Position numbers and translations under genes: made by a program. The notes under the pieces were generated by a model. That model was not told the origin of the DNA. It searched no databases and saw nothing but the letters and a program-made list of their open reading frames with translations. Positions 44,645-55,661 of a stretch of DNA of 64,000 nt are shown piece by piece. How positions within the stretch are numbered: position 1 is the stretch's first letter; each line of letters begins with the position of its first letter. This stretch comes from Wurfbainia villosa (lineage: Eukaryota > Streptophyta > Magnoliopsida > Zingiberales > Zingiberaceae), in NCBI GenBank assembly GCA_025175895.1, contig CM046006.1, positions 64,686,288 to 64,750,287 of the forward strand, in the 5' to 3' direction.

Positions 44645-45978
44645 CGTTTCATGCATATTTTACATTATGTTGCATGCATTTCCTATTTTCTGGTTCGGAG
44701 ATCTGCTCTGTTTACTTTTGTGTACAGATAGCATTTTATAGAGAAAATGTCGCAATTTCTGAGCAAAAGAAGACATTTGGCAGCTCGACGCAGAAGGAAA
44801 CACGACCAGGGCGTGTGCCCACACGCGACCGTGTTCAAAGGGCGAAAACGACCGCCACAGCCTAACACACGGCCAAGCCATGTGTTTTCACATGGCTGTG
44901 TGGCAGCCTAGCAAATTGACGCGACTAGTGTTTTTTCCATATTTCGCAACGATCCGACGTGATGTCTATATAAGAAAAGCTCCGCCCAAACTCTAGGGAG
45001 GAGGCACGATGGCTGGGATGACACTCCGAAGCCCTGAAAAGCTTTGGGAACTCACAATGGAGAGGAAGAACACCACTAAAGGTCAAGATTTTGCACTTCA
45101 ACGCCGAGGAGAAGACCTACATTGCATTGTAAATCCTATTCTTTGCGTAAATTCTATTATTTATACGGATATGATCATGCCTTGTGTTTCTTCTCTTGTA
45201 TCTATGGAGTAAACTCTCTGATTCTAGGATTAGGGAGTAGTTTGTGTTGAGTCGGAACATGTTAATTCAAATATCTTTTCATTCTTGAATTTATATTTGT
45301 AATTGGTCTTTTGGTTTAGATCTATAGTTATCGTTTTGGTTTTCTAGTCACTGTGCTTAGCCAATACAAGGGGTGACATCCCTCGTATAAAAAATTTAGA
45401 GGAATTAAAGAGGGACCTAAGGGTTGTCCTCATCACCGGTAATTGTTGGTAGAAGGATGCGATAGAGTAGGAAACGCGCCTCATTTTTGACTCGTTGTAG
45501 GGATCAATTTGGCATCCTCGTACTGACTATCCCGTCCTAAATCCAAGGGTTGGCCTGGTATGATAGAGGTAGCTTCAGATAGACACGAAGGCTCATCGGG
45601 AGAGTGTATGATGTCCTTTCCACAAAACCATAACTAGAAACCTAAGCAAACCCAATTGACAACGTGTTTCGCAACACACAAACAAAACCGAAATCCTAGA
45701 ATCCATCTAAAGACCCTTAATGACCCTACTTTTTCTCTGTGTGACATCGTATTAGAGTTAGGACCGCCGATAACCCTCATAATTGCAACCTTTAGAGTCT
45801 AGTCGCGAACAATAACATCCACTGAAAAAATCGGTATTCGAATCTCAGTCCCTGTGGGATCGATAATCTTTTTATTACTTGACGACATCTGTGTACTTGC
45901 GGGCGTTGAGCGTGAGCACGCGCTTCAAGTCCTCGACGATCTCCATCACGAGATTTGAGGTCGCATTTATGTGCATCA
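44645..45978 (+). repeat. 3' LTR of Ath1, lacking its first ~60 bases
   Basis: Aligns with the 5' LTR from about 13630 onward to the GTGCATCA end. The TGATGTGAGC start and terminal hairpin are gone. TATA box TATATAA at 44967-44973. Confidence 0.87.
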
Positions 45979-45983
45979 TTGAT

Positions 45984-46605
45984 TAGTCGACTGCTGGTCA
46001 AGTATCAGCCTTGAGGAGAGTCAAAGCTTATCACCATTTCTCAAGGGCTAGGTGACATCACCTCATGAAACCTCATCTCAACAATTAGGGTTTCACAAGG
46101 CTATAAAAGTAGGGGTTCTCCACCCCTTTTCCATCATTCCAAGTGCTCCAAAATGCTCCCGCAATGTCGCTCTCCTATGACGACTCTACTACGCCAAAGT
46201 GCCGCCGGATTGACAATGACTCAACCTTAGCGCAAGATCTTTTTCGTTGTCGGTATAAGAATTTTTATTTAGAGTCTTAATTGTGCATTCCTTTTTTTGT
46301 TTTCGGAGCTTTAATCGTAACAAGGAGAGGGGGAGTGTCCTTCTACCTTGAGTTTTATTGTTTTCTTGTAATCGTTCACTCATACCTTTAACGAGGAGGA
46401 GTATTTTAGTGGATTGCCCTCCATACATGGTCTAGGACTGTTAGGGCCTTGGATTAGCAGCCGAAGGCTATAAACAAAGTAAAAAGAAATAGTGTTTTTT
46501 AGTTTCCACTATGCATTTCTTTATTGCTCGTATTTTATATCGAACGAACGAAAAGTTTTAACGTGCGCTATTCACCCCCCCTCTAGCGCTCAAATCGATC
46601 CAACA
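45984..46605 (+). repeat. 5' LTR of Sir1, second part
   Basis: Continues the LTR after Ath1, with AGTCGACTG again at its start; ends CTATTCACCCCCCCTCTAGC..ATCGATCCAACA. Confidence 0.87.
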
Positions 46606-46607
46606 AT

Positions 46608-46620
46608 TGGTATCAGAGCC
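46608..46620 (+). promoter_or_regulatory. Primer-binding site of Sir1
   Basis: TGGTATCAGAGCC, perfect initiator-Met-type site two bases past the LTR. Confidence 0.9.
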
Positions 46621-46801
46621 GGGGGCGCTAAGATTTGGTGAAACCACCAAACTAGCCTTTTTACAAATTTGTTTTGAATTTTACGAGTTTTTTTCTTTGG
46701 TTTAAATTTTCTCCCGCACTACTAATTTAAGACACAAGTCTTGGTACATTTCGTTGTTTTTGTCGTTGCTAGATTCTTTCTCTTCACTTGTTTTTTTGTC
46801 A

Positions 46802-47336
46802 ATGGCCCATCTCGAGGATTTTATCACTGTCCGACCTCCATTTTACAATGGAGATGACTTCCGTTATTGGAAGGGTCGGATGGAGTGCTTCCTTAAGACC
46901 CAAATCGAGATGTGGATCATAATCCAAACAGGATTCACACTTCCGACTAATGAAGTGGGTGAATCCTTGGATTATGACCAATGGACCAATGCTACAAAAA
47001 GACAAGTCGAAGCCGATGCTAAGGCGACTCAAATCCTCTAATGCGGCTTGTCCAAGTAGGAGCTCAATCGCATCGACCCCTTTATCAGTGCGAAGGACTT
47101 GTGGACCAAGTTAGTGGAACTACATGAAGGATCCGACGAAGCTAAAGTATGGAAATGGGACCTTCTTTTCAATAAATTATATAATTTAAAAATACAAGAA
47201 CATGAGATGGCGACTTAACTACACGACCATGTACAAGACATCATCAACAATTTGCACGCCATCGGACAAAATGTCGAAAACCGCGACCTCATAAGGTATG
47301 TTTTGAATTCATTTCCTAGGACTACCTTGTGGGCAT
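46802..47336 (+). pseudogene. gag: Gag of Sir1, first part
   Basis: Begins MAHLEDF; UBN2-type core with FRYWKGRMECFLKTQIEMW. TAA at 47039 stands where Sir2 has CAA; further stops lie at about 47057 and 47216. The same frame continues to SFPRTTLWA, where solo LTR S was inserted; removing S and one duplication copy restores the frame to 49173. Confidence 0.87.
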
Positions 47337-49167
47337 TGATTTGCACGATTATTTGTGTCATGGTACCGTTTCAAATTAATTACCAAACCCCCTAACTACA
47401 CTAATATAGCATAGTGGATGACCCGGATCGTTTCCCAATGAGTATAATCGATAGAATAGTAAACTTAAGATTTCTAATTATTGCTTTGGGTTTTCTATTG
47501 AAGATTGGGGGTTTGAGTTTTTGAGCTCTAACCTACTGAACGAAAAGATAATGCAAGTTAATTAAAACTCTAAACTAACATGCAACAACTAAATCAAACA
47601 AAGCAGGAATTAAAGCAATAAAAATTGGAAAAGGAAAGAAATAATCTAATCAACCCAAGATAGGACGGTGAATGAACAAGGTCCTCCGGCAAAGTCCAAC
47701 GAAGCTCGATCGAGACTCTGCAAATGGCAGTGGATTATGAGATGATACAAGCTCCTGAATCTAGTAGTTTGATGAATACTCCAAACTTTCGCGGATCTGG
47801 TTGAGCTCGAAGAAGTATCATTGGAGCGGACTCCTCCTCGAATATGAAAGAGAAGGTGGATGGGCTGCAAAGATGAAGGACGTCGCCGAAATCTCTCGAT
47901 GAAGTGGTTCCTCCTTGAATCCGTGGAGAAAAGTGGGTGGAGGCAAGGTGGGCGTGGCTGCTAAGGCTCAAGGGAAGAAAAGATTCAACTAACAACCTAA
48001 TGAAAACATGATTAAAAGAAAGCAATTAAAGTAAAGCTTGAAACTAAATCTAACCTAACTAACTACAACCTAATTACCCATAGAAACATTTCATCAAACA
48101 TTAAATAGGCATGAAACAAAACAATTCGAATACGTGCAATCTAAACATGGAAGATTGAATCTATTACAAACATTCAACAATCTAAACGAAGGAACAAACA
48201 ATAGGAAGAAAATGCTGGAAATTAGGTGTTGGAATAGGCTGAAATTGGAGCTGCGATGAAGCTACTGATCGATGAAGGTGGAAGTTGCCGGCGGTGCTGT
48301 GGAGCTGCTGCCGGTGGTGGTGGCTTCGACAGAGGTAAAGATGGAGTTGGTGGACCGATCGGCGGCGACAGAACTTGGCTACGGATGAGGTGGTGTGGTT
48401 GCCGGTGGTAGAGGAGGTGGATGGGCACTGGTCACCGGAGATTGGAGGGGATCCCCTTCCCTCTCTGGCGACCGGCGGGGAAGGCGGCGGCGAGCGCAGC
48501 GGTGGTGGCATCGGGTTGAATTACGGAAGAGAAGTTGGGAAATGCCGGATGAACTTTCTGCGCGATCGAAGAAACATTAAGTGGATTTTCTCCACCGTCC
48601 GATCCAAGCCCCTTTCAATTTCAGCCGTCCATTAGAACTAGGGTTAAATGAAAATGATTAATCCATTAATGGGTTGTTCATCCAATGGCTGAAATCACTC
48701 CAACTCTGGATGGACGGATCTGATCCATCTGAATAGATAATCACGATCGACCGAATCTGGATGAAAGCCCAAGATGTCCAGATCTAAATGTACGGACCAG
48801 ATCTCTCCAAATATGGATAAATGGCTCAGAATCAAGCCGCTTGCATCGGATGGTCCATATAGCTCAGATCTGATCTCTTGATTGAATTACCTTCAATCTT
48901 GATGAACGGTTCATATTAATCCAGCTTAAAATGCCCCTTAGATGAAGCCATATTTGATCTAACTTGAGTCTAGTCCAGTGGCTCATCACGATCTCCTACA
49001 AACAAAGATAAAATTCGCATATAAGTCTAAAATTTAGGAGAATTTACACTAAGGTTTAAAAATATATCCAACTCATAAAACATGTAAATAATCAACAATT
49101 AAACACATGAGAGGATTAAAACAGTGATATTAAGGACCAAAATAACCCGACAAAATGACAGTTATCA
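47337..49167 (-). repeat. Solo LTR S inserted in Sir1 gag
   Basis: 1,831 bases; on minus begins TGATAACTGTCATTTTGTCG and ends GTGCAAATCA. Flanks are GGCAT (47332-47336) and GGTAT (49168-49172), a 5-base duplication with one change. No primer site, polypurine tract or coding domain. A GC-rich middle (48200-48530) gives Pro/His-rich frames on minus that I do not accept as a gene. Lineage unknown, perhaps gypsy from its size. Confidence 0.68.
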
Positions 49168-49172
49168 GGTAT

Positions 49173-49755
49173 CCATGGTTGATGCCTACAAGATTTCTAA
49201 GGACTTATCAAAAATTAGGTTAGATGAATTATTTTCAGAATTCGAACTCCTTGAACAGTCTAATTCGGTACCCGAGAAAGGTATAGCCCTTTTTACAGGT
49301 CCAAAGAAGAAGCCTGCAAGTAAGCCACCCTTGAAGGAAGAAGAAGATGAGTACGAGTCAGAGGTCGATCTAGAGATGGAGATCGAACTAGTCAATCTAG
49401 TTCACAGGATGATTAAGAGCCGAAGACGACCCTCCACTCAATCCAAGGAAGGTAAATCTAAAGCTAGTTCTAACATTAGGTGTTATGAATGCAACAGGTT
49501 CGGACACATCAAGTCAGAATGTCCGAAGCTCAAGAACAAAGCACCGAAGTTCAAGAAGGTGCTCAACGCTATGTGGGAAGAGGCATTAGAGGAAGAAGAC
49601 GATGACCTTGTCTTCATGGCTAAACCAATCGAATCGGAGCCGGAGTCTGAACCTGAGCAAGAATTTGAACCCGAGGATGAGTCGGACTACGAATCACTAT
49701 TCAAGACAAGCCACGGATCCGCATCCGGTTCAAGAGATACGCTCAAGGTAAGTCG
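49173..49755 (+). pseudogene. gag: Gag of Sir1, second part
   Basis: Continues with SMVDAYKISKDLSKIRLDELF, KKKPASKPPLKEEEDEYESE, a zinc knuckle (C-Y-E-C-N-R-F-G-H-I-K-S-E-C, about 49483-49524) and an acidic Glu/Pro/Ser tail, open up to the CopE LTR at 49756. The coiled coil and WVPK motif seen in Sir2 would follow but lie beyond CopE. Confidence 0.87.
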
Positions 49756-51395
49756 TGTTGGGATGTATACTGAAAGCCTAGCCTTTGTATGAACATCTTT
49801 ATTTTTGAAATAAGAATTACATGATCATTGTTTGCATATTTATAGTTATGCATATTGTCTAATACTTTACACTGTAGATAACTTGGTGTGTGGTGTAAAA
49901 CAGAAGATCATGTTATCAGTTCCTTGTAAAGTATAAGTAGATGATCACAACCAAGATGGTTTTGGACAAACCATTGGCATGGTTGTAGTGTAATTTGGTA
50001 TTGGTTTATCTTGACCATAGAATTACACTAGTACACTTTGTGTGTATTGAGCAGAACCGACTTAGAGGTGATTCAATTTATTACTGACTACATAATTGAA
50101 TCGGACCTCAGATATTATGATGTACATGCTCTTAATCCCGATATAATAATGGGCACATGTATTTAATATTTATTTCTTTGATTTACTAATGGGCGAGATT
50201 TATGGATTAAATCGATAGGCTCGGTAAGTTGGGAAATAATATTATTTACATGGTGTGCCATTGATTATAGGAGGAAACCGTGTCCTATATATTAGGATGA
50301 TGATGTCCCCTTGAGGAGCTCATAAGGATCATCATGTAAATCCTACAGATGGACTTTGTCCAGCATGATGATAAGGTTGAGTGGTACTACTCATGGAGTT
50401 AGATGTTAATTAATTAATTGTCAATAAATTAATTAATTAACTGACATTTGATATCATAAACACGGGGAGATATTTGTACAATTAATATATGGAGCCCATA
50501 TTTAATTATGGGGGTTGGTGAGGTAGATCAATGATAATCCTCTAGTGGAATGGATTATCATTAATGGATCGGATTTTATGAGGGCCGGATCCATTGGGTG
50601 GCCAAGATCCAACTCCTCCTCATGGTCCCTATTGTATCCTATTAAAACCCTCAAGAAGCCTAGATCCAACGGACACGATTAAAAGGAGGCTTGGATGAAA
50701 TCTATATATTAGTTTCTAAGGCTTGGGCAAAAATAACTTTTTTGGAGAGTTTTTATCAAGGCTTGGGCGGCAAGAGTTATTTGGAGAGCTAGGGTTTGGA
50801 GTTTCAAGGTTTGGGCGGCAACTTGGTTTGGCTTCTCCCTTAGGGTCGGCGGCAACACAAGAAAAGGATAAGGGTTTCTTCTTCTCCTTTAATCATGGCC
50901 GGCTTCTCCTTCTCCTCTCTTAGGGCGACTCCTTCTTCCCTCAAGTCTTGGCTAGTGACAACAAGAGTTTCTCTCTTGGACGACGCCCATCTCTTTTTCT
51001 TCCTCTCCTTAGCCGGCGGCAACATCCAAGCTAGGTTGCTTGGTGGTCATCACTAGATAGAAGAAGAAGTGTTTGGTATTCTTCCCTTTGTTCGGAGCGA
51101 GCAAGGAAGGGAAGAACGTGATCTAGAAGGCTTCATCTCTTGGAGGATCGTTGCCCACACAACATCCAAGATGAGGATAGGACATACAATAAAAGATCAA
51201 GAGATAAACAAGAGGTATAATCTTGTTTGTTTTGATTTAGTTCTTTTGTATTATGCATGTGGTTAATTTACTTAGACCCCAAAGATAAATACAAAAATTG
51301 GCAATCCGTACATCATCTATTCCGCGGCTAATCGAGATAAAGAGTTAGGATGCTTGAACAACAAGTTTGTTCAAGTGACCACTCTAATCGAATAG
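49756..51395 (+). repeat. 5' LTR of CopE, first part
   Basis: 1,640 bases, ending where Ath3 starts. Includes an ATTAATTAATTAATTGTC-type inverted repeat (50407-50444) and, downstream of a possible TATATATTAG (50701), GGCTTGGGCGGCAA repeats (50723-50830). Confidence 0.82.
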
Positions 51396-52768
51396 TGATG
51401 TGAGCAAAACATATAAAGTTTTAGGAGTAGTTTTCGCTCACATCTTGTTACATTTTATGTTAGTTTCATGCATATGTTATTCTATTTTGTACGCATTTCC
51501 TATTTTCTGGTTCGGAGGTATGCTCTTTGTACTTTTGGGTGAAGGTTAGCATTTTGGGAGAAAAAGGTGCACTTTCAGAGCAAAGGACGGACAATTTAAA
51601 GCTAGACGCAGAGTGGGAGACAGCCAGGGCATGTGGCTACACACAACCATGTCCAATTGGCAAGATCGGCCAACTTAGGGCCACACACGGCTTGGCCGTG
51701 TGGAAACACATGGCCGTGTGGAAGCCCGTCATATTTGTACGACTAGGATTTTTTTGGATTTTACAACGGTCCAAGGTGATGTCTATATATGGATGGCTCC
51801 GCCCAAACCCTAGGGAGGAGGAACAATGGCTAGGATGGCACGCCGAAGCCCTAAAAAGCTTCGGGAACTCGCAACAGGGAGGAGGAACGCCGCCGGAGGT
51901 CCACGCCTTGCACTTTAACGCTGGAGAGAAGACCACGAAAGTATTGTAATATTTTGTTCCTGCATTTTATTCCCTATGTATTCGAACATAAGCATGCTTT
52001 GTGATTCTTCCTTCATATACATGGAGTAGTTCTTTTGTTTCTAGGATTAGAGAGTAGCTTGTGTGCACATAACAATGTTGGTTCATGTTAAATTCTGCCT
52101 TTGAGTTTAATTTGACAATTGGTAGTTGTTTTTTTACTTTATCTATGCGTGTTTGGTTTTCTACCTGCTGTGCTTAGGCAATATGAGGGGTGAAAACCCT
52201 CGTATCTAAGATTTAGGGGATTTGATACAAGGAATCTATGGGTAAACCTGATCTCCTGTAACTATGGGTAGAAGGATGCGATGGAATCGGACACGGTTCA
52301 TCGTAGGGATTGATTCGACATCCTCGTACCTTCTATCCCGATCTTCTAGGCAGAGATAGCTCCCGGTAGATGCAGTGACTCTTCGATAGAGTGTATGATG
52401 TCCCTTCCACAAAACCATAGCTAAACGACTAGACAACGCCAATTGACAACATTGTTTTGTGACACACAAGCGAAACCAAAGTCCTAGAATCACCTTTGAA
52501 GACCTCGACACACTCCTTTCCTCCTCCGTGTGACACCGTATATAGTATAGTCTATCGACATCCCTCACCCATCAAAACCCCTTAGAGTTTACATCTGAAC
52601 GATTATAACCACTAAACGTATTGATACTCGAATCCCAATCCCTGTGGGATCGATAAATCTTTTATTACTTGACGACATCCGTGCACTTGCGGGCGTTGAG
52701 CGTGAGTAAACACTTTGAGTCCTCGACGACCTTCGTCATGAGATTTGAGGTCGCGATCGCGTGCATCA
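51396..52768 (+). repeat. 5' LTR of Ath3
   Basis: 1,373 bases, TGATGTGAGCAAAACATA to GCGTGCATCA. ACACGGC..CCGTGTG repeats at 51630-51730; TATATAT box at 51784-51790. Confidence 0.93.
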
Positions 52769-52774
52769 AATTTT

Positions 52775-52792
52775 TGGCATCGTTACCGAGGA
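52775..52792 (+). promoter_or_regulatory. Primer-binding site of Ath3
   Basis: TGGCATCGTTACCGAGGA, the Athila site with three changes, six bases past the LTR. Confidence 0.82.
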
Positions 52793-53074
52793 CTGGTCGA
52801 TTCGATATCAAATCGAACGGTGGTAAATTGGATCGGACTTAGGAATATATTTATTTATTTGCTTTATTTTCTTTCTAGTTTGCTTTACTTACTTTAGTTT
52901 TATATCTTCCATATTTAGATTTAGTTTTTAATTTTCTTTTAATTTTCTTTTTTTTAATTCTAGCAGTAGTCGTTTTTATTTCTTTTTTGCATCTTAGATT
53001 TTATTATCTAGATTGTTTTATTTTCTACTTTTAGAATTAGTTAGCACTCTTAATTTTGTGGCTTGGTTCATCAT
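52793..53074 (+). other. Ath3 untranslated leader
   Basis: T-rich leader matching those of Ath1 and Ath2; nothing else seen. Confidence 0.65.
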
Positions 53075-55027
53075 GTGCTTAGACGCTTAGGATCGGAAGG
53101 TCTAAATCCGATCGACTTAGAAATCGAGAAAATCTTTCATCGCCGGAGAGCAGATCAGTGAAGGATGGAAGATCAAGCCGCATCCGAAGTGAACATAGAT
53201 AGCCGACCTCTGTGGGACTACGCAGCTCCTAGCGCTAGAGGATTCAGGCCGAGTATAGCCAGACCATCTATTTTGGCAAATAACTTTGAGCTGAAGCCGA
53301 CACTTATACATATGGTCTAACAGAGTCAATTCGGGGGAGCTGCGACTGAAGACCCAAACCGGCATCTTGAGGCATTTCTTGAAATCTGATCGACAATGAA
53401 AATGAACGGAGTCCCTACTGACGCAATCCACCTGAGCCTATTCCCGTTCTCACTGTGGGATAAGGCTAAGGCATGGTTTCACTTCTTACCTTCGAGGAGC
53501 ATCACCACATGGGAGCAATGTGAGCAGCAGTTTCTGAACAAATACTTCCCACCAAGCAAGACTGCTCACATGTGCCATCTCATCATGACCTTCCACCAGA
53601 AGGAGGGGGAGTGCTTATTCGAAGCTTGGGATCGCTACAAGGGGTTACGCTACCAATGCCCCCACCACAGACTGGAGAGTTGGCTAGTGATCCACATCTT
53701 CTACAATGGGATCACGTACGCCATGAAGATGTCCCTAGATTCTATTGTAGGAGGAGCTCTGATGAATAAGACCATAGAGGAAGCCGAGGAGCAGATCGAA
53801 GAGGTGGCCCAGAACAACCATCAATGGGCTCCCGAACATGGTCAACCTACACCTACAGCGGGACGATACACTATCAACTCCATGGACCACCTTGCAGCAA
53901 GGATGGATGCGCTCAGCAGATGGTTTGAATCTTTGAATCCTTCATTTGCATGCGCGACCATCAACTTTGTAGAGGGAGCAGTAGCGTATCGAGAGTACCA
54001 CTATGGAGGGCAGGGAACCTCAGAGGAGCAGATTGAGCATGTTAACGCGGTTGGGGACTATGACCAAAGGCCCCACAACCCATACTCCAATACCTATAAT
54101 CCCGGATGGAGATATCACCCAAATTTCTCCTATAAGAATAACTCGGGAAACTCCCAACCATCAGGGGGGTATGGGCAGCAGCAGGGCATTGGGCAGCGAC
54201 CACAAAAGTCTAGACTGGAACTGATGATGGAGGACTTCATCGCTACCCAAATTAAGGCCAATGAGGAATTTCGTCGCCAACATCAGAAGTATGAAGAATC
54301 ACTCAGAGACTTGAAGGCCACCATTGACGGCCTTTGCAAGTCACACCAGGATGTTGGAGATGCAAGTGGCCAGATATCCCAAACCGTGTCGCAACCGGTG
54401 AAGAGCTCTCCGGTGAGTCAAGGTAAAGAGAAAGGAGTGGAGCAGAGTAGAAAATTCACCAAGGGGTGTGCAATAATGATTACCACCCTACCTGACCAAG
54501 CTAAGTTTGAAGAGAGGATTTCATTACAACTTGAGGACCCTGGTGAATTTGTTATCCCCTGCTCAATTTATGGGGAGAGCTTCGACGAAGCTCTATGCGA
54601 TTTGGGGTCATCAGTCAGTGTGATGCCCTACGCATACTATCTAAAGATGGGACTGAGTGGGCTCCAAATAGCGAATCTTGGTATTCGTATGGGGGATGAT
54701 TCAGTCAAGGAGCCCGTTGGCATGCTACCACACGTGTCTATGGTGATTGAGGATTTCGTGATACCCACGAACTTCATCATACTAAACACAGGACCCAATC
54801 TCCAGAATCCCATCATTCTGGGAAGGCCTTTTCTGGCAACTGCAGCGGCATGCATAGATGTGAAAGCACACCAGATATACCTGGAGGTAGATGGGGAGAT
54901 TATCCTCTTCAGCCTTTCGAAGCATAGAGCCCCCTACCTCGACAGCTTCACATTTAGCAGAATGAAGCCAGAACTGCCAGATGAAGCTTCCGAGATGGAT
55001 GAATGGAGGTTCACTGAACTTCCATAG
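53075..55027 (+). pseudogene. gag-pro: Gag-protease of Ath3, nearly open
   Basis: One frame with stops at 53159, 53318 and 53387 near the N-terminus, then 543 open codons (53396-55027). Retrotrans_gag core (LSLFPFSLWDKAKAW, TTWEQCEQQFLNKYFPP); a Gln/Tyr/Asn/Gly-rich stretch around codons 215-270 of the open part; a coiled coil (about 275-320). The retropepsin-like domain carries LCDLGSSVSVMPY (about codon 400), a later PIILGRPFLAT flap-end motif and the terminal DEWRF. Ath1 has the same frame with other breaks, so the ancestral frame was about 650 codons. RT does not follow. The first ATG of the open part is internal and not the true start. Confidence 0.88.
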
Positions 55028-55661
55028 CCGAGTTGATAGTGGAGTGCGATCGAGCTAAACGACCTTAAACAAAGCGCTTCTTGGGAGGCAACCCAAGTTT
55101 AGTTTTAGATTTCCCTTTGTTTGCATTGCATGCATTTGTTTGATTTTAGTTTTGATTTCCATCCCATTTAGAGTTAGGTCTAGAAAAGAACTTAGCTAGG
55201 CAAAAATAAAACCCATATTAGTCTACACGGCGAAATGTATGAGAAAATTCGAACCCTAATGCAAAATGGGGAGAGAAATGGGGACACACGGCCTGACCAT
55301 GTGTTTTCCCACGGCCGTGCCCAACCGACCTGAGGCGCGCACGACATGGCTGTGTGTTTTCACACGGGCATGTCGCGCGAGGTTAAAAGGGGTGAACCGT
55401 GTGTTTTCACCTCATTTGTGTCGTGTTCTTCGAAAGCTCTTGGCCTAGACGTGTGATTTCATCTTTCCCACCATCTAGAAGCACTTTTAACCTCAAAGGA
55501 AGCCAAAAAAAGCAAGGATGAGGAGGACCAAGCAAGTAGCACCTTGATCTGGCACTTCAAAGCGACGATCAAGGAGAGCCGACACCCCTCAAGCTCCGGA
55601 GGAGGGTAACGCCCTACCCACTCTTCTTTTTCGCAATAACGAACATAGAGATAGATATAAT
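55028..55661 (+). other. Ath3 spacer between protease and ORF-1-like gene
   Basis: Contains the CGAGCTAAACGACCTTAAAC..TGGGAGGCAACCCAAG box (55050-55099), then ACACGGCC/CCGTGTG repeats (55280-55440) like those of the LTR. No convincing gene. Confidence 0.72.

Larger units (their letters stand above)
13564..45978 (+). mobile_element. Ath1: Athila-like gypsy element without pol, carrying two nested elements
   Basis: Target duplication TTGAT on both sides (13559-13563, 45979-45983). Own parts are 5' LTR, primer site, gag (15265-16763), Gag/protease (32112-32889), spacer, ATHILA ORF-1-like frame (33500-34403 and 43767-44241), 3' untranslated part, and a 3' LTR missing its first bases. Inserted in it are Tg2 (16764-32106) and CopH (34404-43761). 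No RT, RNase H or integrase lies between protease and the ORF-1-like gene. Ath3 has the same layout, so this is a family trait rather than a private deletion. Confidence 0.92.

Noticed and set aside
48182..48635. Pro/His-rich or Gly-rich frames in a GC-rich block
   Set aside because: Inside solo LTR S, with no recognisable domain and no start context; kept only as a possible captured fragment.
50407..50444. ATTAATTAATTAATTGTC inverted repeat as a possible MITE
   Set aside because: No terminal inverted repeats or target duplication around it; it is internal to the CopE LTR.
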